In this document: piece by piece, positions 37,908-46,827 of the stretch
How the letters are laid out: each line of letters starts with the position of its first letter
How positions within the stretch are numbered: position 1 is the stretch's first letter
Source: Burkholderia cepacia GG4
GTDB lineage: Bacteria > Pseudomonadota > Gammaproteobacteria > Burkholderiales > Burkholderiaceae
DNA: 64,000 nt
Direction: 5' to 3'
Assembly (NCBI RefSeq): GCF_000292915.1
Contig: NC_018514.1
Span: 2,108,001-2,172,000, forward strand
Notes under the pieces: model-generated
Database searches by the model: none
Told to the model about the DNA's origin: nothing
What the model saw: only the letters and a program-made list of their open reading frames with translations
Position numbers and translations under genes: made by a program

Positions 37908-38548
37908 TTCGCCTTCCCTCCGCTCGATGCGGTCTTGCGCGGCACCGGCGCGATCTCCACGCGGCGGTTCTTCGCGCGGCCTTCATCGTCCGCGTTCGAG
38001 CTGACCGGCTGTTCGGAGCCGAACGCGGCCGCGAACACCGACGGCGCCGGCACGCCGGCGTCGATCAGCGCACGCGTGACCGTCAGCGCGCGCTTGGCCG
38101 ACAGTTCCCAGTTGTCCGCGAACTGGCGGTTGCCGGCGCGCACCTGCTGGTCGTCGGCGAAACCGCTGATCATCAGGATCTCGTCGCGCGTCTTCAGGTA
38201 CGCGGCCAGCGGCCCGGCCAGCGTCTTCAGCAGATCGCGGCCCTCGGGCTGCAACTGGTCGGAGTTCAGCGCGAACAGCACGTTGCCGCTGATGCCGATG
38301 CGGCCGTTCACGAGCGTCACGCGGCCGGCCGCGAGCGGCCCGGCGAGCGCCTCTTCGAGCGACTTGCGCTGCTGCGCTTCCTGCTGGCGCGCACGTACGG
38401 CTTCCTCGAGCTTCGACGTGAGCTGCAACTGCATGCCGATCACGCCGACGAGGATCAGCACGAACGCGCCGAGCAGCACCGACATCAGGTCGGCGAACGC
38501 GGGCCACACCGGCGCGGCAGGCGCGCCGTCGTCGATTTCGTCGTGCAT
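37904..38548 (-). CDS. MotB/ZorB-like protein with OmpA peptidoglycan-binding domain
   Basis: 214 residues: short cytoplasmic N-terminus, one TM helix (about 20-43) and a C-terminal OmpA-like domain (NWELSAKRALTVTRAL, KNRRVEI). The helix opens with FADLMSVLLGAFVLIL, which closely follows the ADxM pattern of MotB where the Asp is the proton-carrying residue; here it is D20. With the MotA/TolQ-like DUF802 protein encoded three bases upstream it should form an ion-driven stator-like complex anchored to peptidoglycan. Motor role is inferred. Confidence 0.85.
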   Translation of the reverse strand: MHDEIDDGAPAAPVWPAFADLMSVLLGAFVLILVGVIGMQLQLTSKLEEAVRARQQEAQQRKSLEEALAGPLAAGRVTLVNGRIGISGNVLFALNSDQLQPEGRDLLKTLAGPLAAYLKTRDEILMISGFADDQQVRAGNRQFADNWELSAKRALTVTRALIDAGVPAPSVFAAAFGSEQPVSSNADDEGRAKNRRVEIAPVPRKTASSGGKAK

Positions 38549-38551
38549 GCT

Positions 38552-41359
38552 TTACGCTCCGACCGATGCCCGCCGACCGGCGATCTGCTGCAGGTCCTCG
38601 ACGATCTGCTTCTGCGACATCATGCTCAGGTCGATCACCTCGCGCGCCTGCGCGACGTAGTACTCGAGTTGCTCGTCGCTGCGCGCGAGCGATTTCTCGA
38701 GCGCGGCCTCGATGCGTTGCAGATGGTTCAGCAGCTTGTCGTTCGACTCGCCGAATACCTGCACGGCCGTGCCGAACGCATCGCCGAGGCTCGCGACCTC
38801 GACGGCGCCCGCCGTGACCTGCGCGGCCACCGAATCGAGCTTGCGCGTTTCGGCATCGACGGTGTCGTTGAAGCGCGCGCCGACGCGGTCGAGCAGGTCG
38901 GCCGACGTGCTGACGAGCGCGTCGATCGCGGTGCGCTGTTCGGTCGACGCGTGGTTGACCGCGCCGAGCAGCGTCTCGAGCGTCGCGAGCAGGCGGCTGC
39001 GCTCCTCGAGCATCGCGGTGTCGCGCACCATGCTGTCGGACAGCCGCTGACGCAGCTCGGCGACGACGTCGGCCGCGGCCTTCGGCGCTTCCGACGCAGC
39101 CTGCACGAGGCGCGAGATTTCGTTGATGGTGTCGCTTGCGTGCACCTGCGCCTGCGCGGTGATGTCGTTCGCGGTGCGGGTCAGCGTGTCGCAGATGTCC
39201 TGCTGGCGCGTCGCGGCCTGTGCGCTCGTCTGCGCCCATTCGTCGCGCAGCGCAGCGGCCATCGCGGCGAGCGAATCGTTCCATGCCGACAGACGTTCCT
39301 CGTCGCGCGCGGCCAGTTGCGTCTGCAAGCCCGTGTGCGAATCGCGGATCGTCGACAGCAAGTCGTTCGAGCGTTGTTCGAAAGTGGATGCTTGCGTGGT
39401 GAGATCGCGCGTGGTTTGCGCGAGTGCGTCGCAGATTTCCTGCTGACGGCCTGCGCTGTGCACGCCCGCGCGCTGCCACTCGTCGCCGAGCTTCGTCGCC
39501 ATCGCGGCCAGCGAATCGTTCCATGCCGACAGGCGTGCTTCATCGCGTGCGGCCAGTTGCGTCTGCAAACCCGTATGCGAATCGCGGATCGTCGACAGCA
39601 GGTCGTTCGAGCGTTGTTCGAAAGTAGATGCTTGCGTGGTGAGATCGTGCGTGGTCTGTGCGAGCGCGTCGCAGATTTCCTGCTGACGGCCCGCGCTGTG
39701 CACGCCCGCACGCTGCCATTCGTCGCCGAGCTTCGCCGCCATCGCGGCCAGCGAATCGTTCCATGCCGACAGACGTTCCTCGTCGCGTGCGGCCAGCTGC
39801 GTCTGCAAGCCCGTGTGCGAATCGCGGATCGTCGACAGCAGGTCGTTCGAGCGTTGCTCGAACGTAGCGGCTTGAGCGGTCAGGTCGCGCGTGGTGTGGG
39901 CGAGCGCGTCGCAGATTTCCTGCTGACGGCCCGCGCTGTGCGCGCCCGCGCGCTGCCATTCGTCGCCGAGCTTCGTGGCCATCTCCGCCAGCGAAGCATG
40001 CCACGCCGACAGGCGTTGCTCGTCGCGCGTAGCGAGTTGCGTCTGCAGCCCCTCATGCGACTCGCGCATCGCGGCGAGCGTCGCACCCGAATGCCGCTCG
40101 AACGTCGCGGCGGCTTCGCCCAGCGCCTGCGCATGCTGGCCGGCCAGCGTCGCGCCGACCTGCTCCTGGCGCGCGAGCGCATCGCGCCACGCGTCCGACA
40201 GGCGGCTCTCGGTCGATTCGAGGCGCGTCGCCACACCGTCGAGCAGGTCGGTCGAACGCTGCGCGAAGGTGTCGGTGAACTGGCCGAGCGTGGTCTGCAG
40301 CTGCTGCGCGACGGCGTCGCCCGCGCGGCGCTGCTCGTCGAGCGCGCGGTTCCAGACGGCCGTCACGTTCCCGGTGGTCTTCTCGAAGCCGTCCGTCAGC
40401 CCGTCGAGCTGACGCTGTACGGCGCCCGTCACGGTGTCGCGCAGCGCGGCCATCTCCTGCGCGAGCCCCGTCATCGTCGCCGCGACGACCGGCTGCAACG
40501 CGGCACCGGCCACGCGTGCACTCTCGGCGGCGCTTTCCTTCAGCGCGTCGCCGACATTCGACGCAAGGCCCGCATACGCGCGCTCGGTGCGGTCGAAAAA
40601 CGCCTGCTGGCTTTCGATCTGGCGATCGTGCAGCGCGACGCTGCGCGCCTCGAGCGTCGTGATCATCGTCTGCAGCCGGTCGACCAGCGCCGGCATCACG
40701 TCGGCCTGGCGCTGCAGCAGCCCGAACGACTCGTCGCGCTGGTGCGCGGACGAATGCACGCGCAGCGTCGTCGCGATCTTCGCGTCGAGCTGCTGGCCGG
40801 CGTCGATCCGCTCGCGGCGCACGAGCGCGGACAGGAGCCCGAGCATCGCGGACGTCGCGACGCCGGCGATCGACGTGCCGAATGCGAAGCCGAGACCCTT
40901 CACCGGCGCGATCAGCGACGCGCGGATCGCGTCGAGGTCGGTCGCGCTTTCGAGCGCGGCGCCCGTGCCCTTCAGCGTCACGACCATCCCGAGCAGCGTG
41001 CCGAGCATGCCGAGCAGCACCAGCAGGCCGACGAGATACGGCGTGAGCGACGGGCCCGGCAGCGCGACGCGCGCGCCTTCGACACGCGCGCGCACGGCGC
41101 TGCGCAGGCCCGGGGGCAGCGTATCGAGCCAGCTATCGAGTTTCGCGGGCGGTTCGGTCAGGCCGGCCACCGCGTGCGACAGCGTGGCGGTCGCCTGCCG
41201 GTAGCGCAGCAGTTCCCACGCACCCGCGACGTAGCACGCGCCGATCAGCAGCGTAACGGCGCTCGCGAGCGGGTTCGACGCGACATAGCCGACGCCGATC
41301 CAGCACACTGCGAGCAGACCGGCGACGAAGACAACGAGATCAAGACGAATTCTGGACAT
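38552..41359 (-). CDS. DUF802 protein: MotA/TolQ-like channel with long coiled-coil tail
   Basis: 935 residues. The N-terminal 200 residues have about four TM helices; the last two (YLVGLLVLLGMLGTLLGMVV and GLGFAFGTSIAGVATSAMLG) match the pore helices of MotA/TolQ/ExbB proteins. Residues about 220-920 are a long helical tail of methyl-accepting-protein-like heptads with no membrane segments. About residues 425-725 contain three near-identical 80-residue repeats (FEQRSNDLLSTIRDSHTGLQ...) plus diverged flanking copies. The layout matches ZorA of Zorya defence systems. Partner: the MotB/OmpA-like gene. Ten bases after the DUF3348 stop; no clear RBS. Confidence 0.85.
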   Translation of the reverse strand: MSRIRLDLVVFVAGLLAVCWIGVGYVASNPLASAVTLLIGACYVAGAWELLRYRQATATLSHAVAGLTEPPAKLDSWLDTLPPGLRSAVRARVEGARVALPGPSLTPYLVGLLVLLGMLGTLLGMVVTLKGTGAALESATDLDAIRASLIAPVKGLGFAFGTSIAGVATSAMLGLLSALVRRERIDAGQQLDAKIATTLRVHSSAHQRDESFGLLQRQADVMPALVDRLQTMITTLEARSVALHDRQIESQQAFFDRTERAYAGLASNVGDALKESAAESARVAGAALQPVVAATMTGLAQEMAALRDTVTGAVQRQLDGLTDGFEKTTGNVTAVWNRALDEQRRAGDAVAQQLQTTLGQFTDTFAQRSTDLLDGVATRLESTESRLSDAWRDALARQEQVGATLAGQHAQALGEAAATFERHSGATLAAMRESHEGLQTQLATRDEQRLSAWHASLAEMATKLGDEWQRAGAHSAGRQQEICDALAHTTRDLTAQAATFEQRSNDLLSTIRDSHTGLQTQLAARDEERLSAWNDSLAAMAAKLGDEWQRAGVHSAGRQQEICDALAQTTHDLTTQASTFEQRSNDLLSTIRDSHTGLQTQLAARDEARLSAWNDSLAAMATKLGDEWQRAGVHSAGRQQEICDALAQTTRDLTTQASTFEQRSNDLLSTIRDSHTGLQTQLAARDEERLSAWNDSLAAMAAALRDEWAQTSAQAATRQQDICDTLTRTANDITAQAQVHASDTINEISRLVQAASEAPKAAADVVAELRQRLSDSMVRDTAMLEERSRLLATLETLLGAVNHASTEQRTAIDALVSTSADLLDRVGARFNDTVDAETRKLDSVAAQVTAGAVEVASLGDAFGTAVQVFGESNDKLLNHLQRIEAALEKSLARSDEQLEYYVAQAREVIDLSMMSQKQIVEDLQQIAGRRASVGA
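39187..40080. repeat. 240-base tandem repeats in the DUF802 gene
   Basis: Near-identical units at 39301-39540, 39541-39780 and 39781-40020, with a partial unit before (39187-39300) and a diverged partial one after (40021-40080). Each unit encodes 80 residues, so recombination between copies would keep frame and change tail length in steps of 80. Confidence 0.93.
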
Positions 41360-41369
41360 AGCGTATCGA

Positions 41370-42113
41370 TTAGCAGGTACGAAGGGCCGCGAGCAGCCCG
41401 TCTACCGTTTGAAACCGGACTTCGAGTTCGGCGAGCAGGATGCTTTGCATCTCGTCGCGAAACGTATCGAGCCACGTGCCGGGCGCAATCGCCGCGGTGG
41501 ACGGTGCGTCGGCATCGGCGGCGGCCGCCGCTTGCGCGTCGGCCAGCGCCTGCCGCTCCGCGTCGCGCAGCCGCTCGAAGCGCGTGCCGAGCAGCGCGGG
41601 CACGGCGGACAGCAGGCTGCGCTCGCGCGCGCCGAGCACGCGCTCCATGATCGCGTCGAGCGTCGCGAGCCGCGCCATCCCGGACGCGCGCGCGGCGAGC
41701 GCGACCCGCAGGCGGCCGCGCAACTGGCCGATCGCGGTCTCCATCTCCTGCTGCAGGGACAGGCAGCTCTGGCGGAAGTCCGCGAAGTTGGCCGTGTCGG
41801 CGGGCGGCGGCGGCAACTCGCCGGGACGCCTCCGCGTGCGCGGACGGTGGGCGGCCGTGATCGCCTGCGCGAGGTCGTGGCGCACGCGCGCGCAGTCGCG
41901 CTCCGCGTCGTAACCACGCACGCCGGCCGCGACGCCGGGCGGGCTCGCAGTCAGCGCGGACGACAGCGTGATCGCGTCGGTCCAGCCGAGCCACTGGCTC
42001 AGGCGGTCCGACAGCGTCTGCGGGGATTCCGCGACATCGGCATCGGTCAGGCGCGCGAGCAGCCGGACGAGCGTCGGGCCGCTCAGTGCCGGGCGCGGGG
42101 GAGCTTGCACCAT
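41370..42113 (-). CDS. DUF3348-family protein
   Basis: 247 residues starting MVQAPPRPALSGPTLVRLLARL; soluble, helical, no signal peptide. The pattern LSQWLGWTDAITLSSAL near the N-terminus and a Gln/Glu/Arg-rich helical middle (SLQQEMETAIGQLRGRLRVAL) match DUF3348 as I remember it. First gene of the four-gene leftward operon. Function unknown; its invariable company with the MotA/MotB-like pair suggests a cytoplasmic partner or regulator of that complex. Start chosen at ATG 42113; the RBS is weak. Confidence 0.8.
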   Translation of the reverse strand: MVQAPPRPALSGPTLVRLLARLTDADVAESPQTLSDRLSQWLGWTDAITLSSALTASPPGVAAGVRGYDAERDCARVRHDLAQAITAAHRPRTRRRPGELPPPPADTANFADFRQSCLSLQQEMETAIGQLRGRLRVALAARASGMARLATLDAIMERVLGARERSLLSAVPALLGTRFERLRDAERQALADAQAAAAADADAPSTAAIAPGTWLDTFRDEMQSILLAELEVRFQTVDGLLAALRTC

Positions 42114-42551
42114 GCTGCAAACCGTCAAAAAAGGCAGCAGTTTACACGTCGTCGGCAGGTCGACCGCCAGAATCGGGGCAGCGGCCCGCGCCGGCATCCC
42201 GCGCAACCGGCGCGAACGCCCGCCGTACAAGGCTCGCGCGCCGATCATCGGGGTGGCGGACCGCGCCGACGCGCCCCCGGCGGCGGCCCCTTCCGAAGCC
42301 GACCAAGCGGCGCCGGCCGCGAGGCGCGCCGGCGGTCGATTCCGTCACGGACGTGCGGTACCATCGCGACACCCGCCACGCGATCGCGCCCCATGCGGGC
42401 CCGCGCCGCCACGCAAGCGGCGCGCAGGCTGCCGGGCGGGTCACGGATATCCGGCCGATATCGGCGGGTCGCAGGCGGCGCCCCGGAGACGGGTGCTGCC
42501 GCCCATGACAACGACAGATCAATAACAGACGGGCTCGCCCGACCGCACACG
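42114..42551. other. Divergent intergenic region, DUF3348 and DUF1444-like genes
   Basis: 438 bases with no gene. A small palindrome (CCGATATCGG near 42454) and an AT-rich patch near 42120-42150 are the only landmarks; I cannot place promoters with confidence. Confidence 0.3.
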
Positions 42552-43763
42552 ATGCTTTCCGACTTCGTCGCGCGCCTGCGCGAGCACTTCAGCAAACCGC
42601 CCACCCGGCAGGACTTCGCCGAACGCCTGATCGCCGCGCTGCGCGCGACCGGCGACACGCGCGAGTGGCTTCACGAGAACGACAAGGGCCGTCTCGTGCA
42701 AGCGGATGTCCCGTCGAACATCATCAACCTGCACAACCTGTTCCGCGACTACGCGGACGCGAAGCCGGCCGAGCGCGAGGCGACACTGACGCGCCAGGCG
42801 AACGCGATGATGCAGCACGAGATTCCGTCGGACTTCGCCGAAGTCCGCGCGCGGCTGCGCCCCGTGATCCGCAGCGCGACCGAGCGCGGCGCGGTCGCGT
42901 TGCAACTGACCGGACAGCCCGGCGCGTCGGAAGTCGCGTTCCGGCCGCTGTGCGAGAACCTCGAGATCGGCATCGCGTACGACGGCGAATTCAGCGTCGC
43001 GCGGCTGACGACTGCGCGGCTCGCGGAATGGGGCGTCAGCTTCGACCACGCATGCGACATCGCGATCGACAACCTGCGCGGAGCGTCGTCCGCGCCGTGG
43101 GCCGCGTTGCGCGACGGCGTGTTCCTGTCACAGTTCGGTGACTTCTACGACGCGGCGCGGCTGCTGCTGACCGACCTGCTGCACCGCCAGCCGATCTCCG
43201 GCGCGCCGGTCGTAATGGCGCCGAACCGGGCCGTGCTGCTGCTCACCGGCGACCGCAACGCGGCCGGGCTCGCGACGATGGTCGAACTCGCCGAACAGGC
43301 GCGCGCGCAGCCGCGCCCGCTGCCGCCGTTGATGCTGCGCTGGGACGGCGCCGCGTGGCGGAATTTCATCCCGGACGGGCTGGCCGCGAAGCTGCACGCG
43401 CTGCGCGTGGACGAGCTCGCCGGCGACTACCAGGATCAGCGGGCGCTGCTCACCGACCTGCACGCGCGGGACGGCACCGACATCTTCGTGGCGACCTACA
43501 CCGTGTACCGGCGGCAGAACGGCGAGCTGTTCAGCGTCGGCGTGTGGAGCGACGGCGTGCCGACGCTGCTGCCCGATACCGACATCGTCGTGCTGTACCG
43601 GGAAGCGACGCGGCAGGCGGCCCATGTGCCGATGGCAGTACTGCGGCAGGCGTGCGGCGACCTGATGACGGCGACCGCGCATCGGCCGGTGCGGTATGAA
43701 GTGACGGCATTCCCGGACGATGCGCGGTTCACGGCGCTGATCGAACGGTATCCGGCGACCTGA
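42552..43763 (+). CDS. DUF1444-like protein
   Basis: 403 soluble residues. The order of motifs resembles Bacillus YtpQ (DUF1444): FDHACDIAIDNLRG, then an FLSQFGDFYDAARLLLTDLL segment and VVMAPNRAVLLLTGDRNAAGLATM. About 110 extra residues precede this core and about 130 follow it. Function unknown; the closing part may be a second domain. Divergent from the DUF3348 operon, 438 bases away, and convergent with the LysE gene. Confidence 0.65.
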   Translation: MLSDFVARLREHFSKPPTRQDFAERLIAALRATGDTREWLHENDKGRLVQADVPSNIINLHNLFRDYADAKPAEREATLTRQANAMMQHEIPSDFAEVRARLRPVIRSATERGAVALQLTGQPGASEVAFRPLCENLEIGIAYDGEFSVARLTTARLAEWGVSFDHACDIAIDNLRGASSAPWAALRDGVFLSQFGDFYDAARLLLTDLLHRQPISGAPVVMAPNRAVLLLTGDRNAAGLATMVELAEQARAQPRPLPPLMLRWDGAAWRNFIPDGLAAKLHALRVDELAGDYQDQRALLTDLHARDGTDIFVATYTVYRRQNGELFSVGVWSDGVPTLLPDTDIVVLYREATRQAAHVPMAVLRQACGDLMTATAHRPVRYEVTAFPDDARFTALIERYPAT

Positions 43764-43845
43764 CAGGCGGTTGCGTGGGCCGGGCCCGCCACGCGCCGGA
43801 ATGGCCGGCCGTGGCGGCATGCCGATCAGGAATATCAGGAATGAA

Positions 43846-43861
43846 CGGGGGCATGCCCCCG
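43846..43861. terminator. Palindrome between convergent genes
   Basis: CGGGGGCATGCCCCCG, a perfect 16-base palindrome, framed by CAGGCGGT (43764) and ACCGCCTG (43868) that could form an outer stem. Likely the shared end structure of the DUF1444-like and LysE transcripts. Confidence 0.45.
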
Positions 43862-43879
43862 GGATGACACCGCCTGCTG

Positions 43880-44518
43880 TCAGATCCCCGCTTTCGGCGC
43901 ATTCAGGATCAGCCGCAGCCCGAGCAGCGTGATCGCGCCGGCCGCGACGCGGTCGACCCACTTCTTCGCGCGCAGGTAGAGTTCGCGCGGACGGCGGGTC
44001 GAGAAGCACAGCGCGACGATCGTGTACCAGCCGAATTCGACGCCGAACACCAGCGGCGGCAGCGCCAGGTAGCACCACAGCGGCGGATGCTGCGGCAGCA
44101 GCGCCGCGAAGATGCTGCCGTACCAGATCGCCGTCTTCGGGTTGCTCAGCTGGGTCGTGAGGCCGGTCCAGAACGACTTGCGCGCGCTGCCGGCGGCGAT
44201 CCCCTGCGGGTCGTCCATCGCAATCGGCCGGTCGGCGCCGCGCCAGATCTTCGACGCCATGTAGATCAGGTACGCGCCGCCCGCCAGCTTGAGCCCGACA
44301 TACAGCCATTCGACCGCCTGCAGCAGCGTGTAGAGGCCGGCCAGCGCGACGCCACCGAACACGATTCCGCCGATGCCCATGCCGAGCGCGGTGGCGAGCC
44401 CGTCGCGGCGCGACAGCCCGATCGAGTTGCGGGCGACCAGCACGAAACTCGGGCCCGGAATCATCGCGCCAAGCCACAGCGCGGCCAGAATGGCGAGTAC
44501 GGCAGCCGATGCAGTCAT
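43880..44518 (-). CDS. LysE/RhtB-family amino-acid exporter
   Basis: 212 residues with about six TM helices and the family motif near the N-terminus GAMIPGPSFVLVARNSIG (GPxxxxV/A region), plus LSNPKTAIWYGSIFAALLP. Exports amino acids or similar metabolites. Start at ATG 44518 with AAGGAG; the longer frame upstream is not coding-like. The substrate is not predictable, and the usual divergent Lrp/LysG regulator is absent. Confidence 0.9.
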   Translation of the reverse strand: MTASAAVLAILAALWLGAMIPGPSFVLVARNSIGLSRRDGLATALGMGIGGIVFGGVALAGLYTLLQAVEWLYVGLKLAGGAYLIYMASKIWRGADRPIAMDDPQGIAAGSARKSFWTGLTTQLSNPKTAIWYGSIFAALLPQHPPLWCYLALPPLVFGVEFGWYTIVALCFSTRRPRELYLRAKKWVDRVAAGAITLLGLRLILNAPKAGI

Positions 44519-44720
44519 CGAAGTCTCCTTGGTGAGCGACGCCGAAGCGCCGGCGCCTGCGGGTCGTATCGAATCGTATCGATCCCCGACGCTGAAGCCG
44601 ATGATTCTGGCACGCTTCGCCGCCCGCCGAAAGCGCCCGCGCGCTGCTATGCCGGCTGCCGTTCCCGCCATCGCGCCCCGCCAACCATGATCGAGATCCG
44701 CGCCGCCCGCTATCCCGGCG

Positions 44721-45230
44721 TTGCCGCCGTCGGTCGCCGCGCAGCTGCCGGCCGGCTACCAGCGGTTCCTCGCGCAGCAAGGGCCGGCACTTGGCAACGG
44801 GCGGCACAGCCTGCTCGTCGTCGTGCATCGCGCGACCACCGACACGCGCGAGCAGCCGTCGCCGCGCCCGCTGCTTATCTTCGAGGAACAGGCCGACCAC
44901 AGCTATCGGCTCACCGCACGCAACGACGGCGTCGTGATGCGCGCGAATGACGCGCTGCAGTGCGATCCGTTCGATCCGGAAGCGGCTGCAGACGGCGGCA
45001 TTGCCGTGACGGGGCACTATTTCACGGTGCAGAACGACGTCGCATGCGGGCAGCACTGGAGCGACTACGTGACGTTCCGCTACGACCCGCGCACGCAGAC
45101 GTGGGTGTTTTCCAGCGATATCTACACCGAGTCGTTCCCGCTCGATCCGGACAAGCCCGATGTCGTCAGCGCGGTGCGTGCCGATGCACGCAAACCGGTG
45201 TCGTTCAGCGAGTGGACGCGCAAGGAATAG
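44721..45230 (+). CDS. Hypothetical protein, possibly 5'-truncated
   Basis: 169 residues if the TTG at 44721 is used. Protein-like throughout (LLVVVHRATTDTREQPSPRP, GQHWSDYVTFRYDPRTQTW) with a conserved-looking C-terminus. There is no RBS at the TTG and no signal peptide; an in-frame ATG at 44649 is cut off by a TGA at 44688. A lost N-terminal signal or frameshift is therefore plausible. It resembles small periplasmic Burkholderia/Yersinia proteins of unknown function. Confidence 0.55.
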   Translation: MPPSVAAQLPAGYQRFLAQQGPALGNGRHSLLVVVHRATTDTREQPSPRPLLIFEEQADHSYRLTARNDGVVMRANDALQCDPFDPEAAADGGIAVTGHYFTVQNDVACGQHWSDYVTFRYDPRTQTWVFSSDIYTESFPLDPDKPDVVSAVRADARKPVSFSEWTRKE

Positions 45231-45296
45231 CCACCGCGCGCCGCATGCATGCGCAGGTTGCGTCACGAGCGTGTTCGTGTTCCCGACTCGTCGAGC

Positions 45297-46664
45297 CTAG
45301 CGGAAACTCGACTGCATGCCTGGAGCGCTTGTCTGCGCGTGCCGCTCCGGCGCAGGCAGGCCGGCGTCGTGCTCGTCCGCGCCGATCGACTCGACGCCGG
45401 CGCGACGATCGAGCACGGCGCGTGCCCTGTCCATATCCAGCGCGCCCTCCCAGCGGGCCACCACCACCGTCGCCACGCCGTTGCCGATCAGGTTCGTCAC
45501 CGCGCGCGCTTCATTCAGGAAGCGGTCGACGCCGAGCAGCAGGACCAGGCCCGATACGGGCACCTGATGCATGGTCGACAAGGTTGCCGCCAGCGCGACG
45601 AAACCCGCGCCTGCAACGCCCGCCGAGCCCTTCGACGTCAGCAGCAGCACGCCGAGCAGCAGAAGCTGATCCCCGATCGACAGGTGGATATTGAATGCCT
45701 GCGCGATGAACAACGCCGCCATCGTCAGGTAGATCGCGGTGCCGTCGGCATTGAACGTATAGCCGGTGGGCAACACCATGCCGACGACCGGACGCGAGCA
45801 GCCCATACGCTCCATCTTGAGCAGCATCTGCGGCAGCACGGCTTCCGTCGATGCCGTGCCGAGCGTGATCAGAATCTCGTCGCGGATATAACGCAGGTAT
45901 TTCCACAGCGACAACCCGCACACGCGCATCACGAGGCCGAGCGCCACCGCGACGAACAGGATCGACGTGAGGTACAGGCACAGCATCAGTTGACCGAACT
46001 GCGCGAGCGTGCCGATGCCGTATTTGGCGATGGTGAACGCCATCCCGCCAAATGCGCCTGCAGGCGCCACGTACATGACGATGCGCACGACCCCGAACAT
46101 CCCTTGCAGGAACATGTCGAGCATGTCGACGAGCGGCGCGGTCCTCGGGCCGAGCTTCGCGAGCGCGATCGCAAAGATCACCGAGAAGAAGATGATTGGC
46201 AGGATCTCGCCGTTCGCAAAGGCGCCGACGACGCTGCCCGGCACGATGCTCATCAGGAAATCGAGCGTGCCGTGATGCTGCGCCGCGTGCGTGTAGCTGG
46301 CGATCGCTGAACTGTCGATCTTCGCCGGATCGGCGTTCATCCCGCTGCCTGGCCGGATCACGTTGACGACCCCCATCCCGACCACGAGCGCGACGGTAGA
46401 CGCGGCTTCGAAATACAGTACGGCCTTGACGCCCACCCGCCCGGCTTCGTGAAGATCGGTCATGCGCGCGATGCCGACCACGACCGACGCGAAGATGATC
46501 GGCGCGAGCAGCATGCGGATCAGCTTGATGAACAGGTCGCCGAGCGGCTTGAGCTGGGCACCGATATCGGGATAGAAGTGCCCGACGAGGATGCCGGCGG
46601 CGATACCGATCAGCACCTGGACGTAGAGTTTGGAAAGCGTTCTGCGAATGCGTGATGCCTGCAT
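45297..46664 (-). CDS. dctA: C4-dicarboxylate:cation symporter DctA
   Basis: 455-residue DAACS-family (Glt/DctA) symporter. Serine-rich and NMDGT-like motifs are present: SKGSAGVAGAGFVALAATL, YTFNADGTAIYLTMAALFIAQ (NxDGT) and GVDRFLNEARAVTNLIGNGVA. Inner membrane; takes up succinate, malate, fumarate and related acids. It lies 163 bases after the D-tartrate dehydratase gene in the same direction, so tartrate or the oxaloacetate-derived acids are likely cargo. The last 40 residues are a polar tail. Confidence 0.92.
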   Translation of the reverse strand: MQASRIRRTLSKLYVQVLIGIAAGILVGHFYPDIGAQLKPLGDLFIKLIRMLLAPIIFASVVVGIARMTDLHEAGRVGVKAVLYFEAASTVALVVGMGVVNVIRPGSGMNADPAKIDSSAIASYTHAAQHHGTLDFLMSIVPGSVVGAFANGEILPIIFFSVIFAIALAKLGPRTAPLVDMLDMFLQGMFGVVRIVMYVAPAGAFGGMAFTIAKYGIGTLAQFGQLMLCLYLTSILFVAVALGLVMRVCGLSLWKYLRYIRDEILITLGTASTEAVLPQMLLKMERMGCSRPVVGMVLPTGYTFNADGTAIYLTMAALFIAQAFNIHLSIGDQLLLLGVLLLTSKGSAGVAGAGFVALAATLSTMHQVPVSGLVLLLGVDRFLNEARAVTNLIGNGVATVVVARWEGALDMDRARAVLDRRAGVESIGADEHDAGLPAPERHAQTSAPGMQSSFR

Positions 46665-46827
46665 GACTGTCTCCTGTGCATGGCGTCCGGTTTCGGCAAG
46701 CGCGTGCGTGCCGGCGAGGTAGCCGATCGCCGTGAACGCACACGCCGATTCCGCCCGCCCGAATCATTCTTCTATGTGATCTGATGCGGCGCACCGTCGA
46801 GCGTCCGGCGCACCATGCCTGCACCGC

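Noticed and set aside
39187..40080. Mobile or CRISPR-type direct repeats
   Set aside because: The repeats are contiguous, 240 bases long, in frame and coding.
37670..41650. 1326-codon plus-strand open frame
   Set aside because: Antisense shadow of the DUF802/OmpA genes; composition is Arg/Ala/Val-rich without domains.
37272..42113. Complete Zorya defence system
   Set aside because: Only the ZorA/ZorB-like pair is present. No ZorC, helicase ZorD or nuclease ZorE could be found around it, so I call it Zorya-like rather than Zorya.
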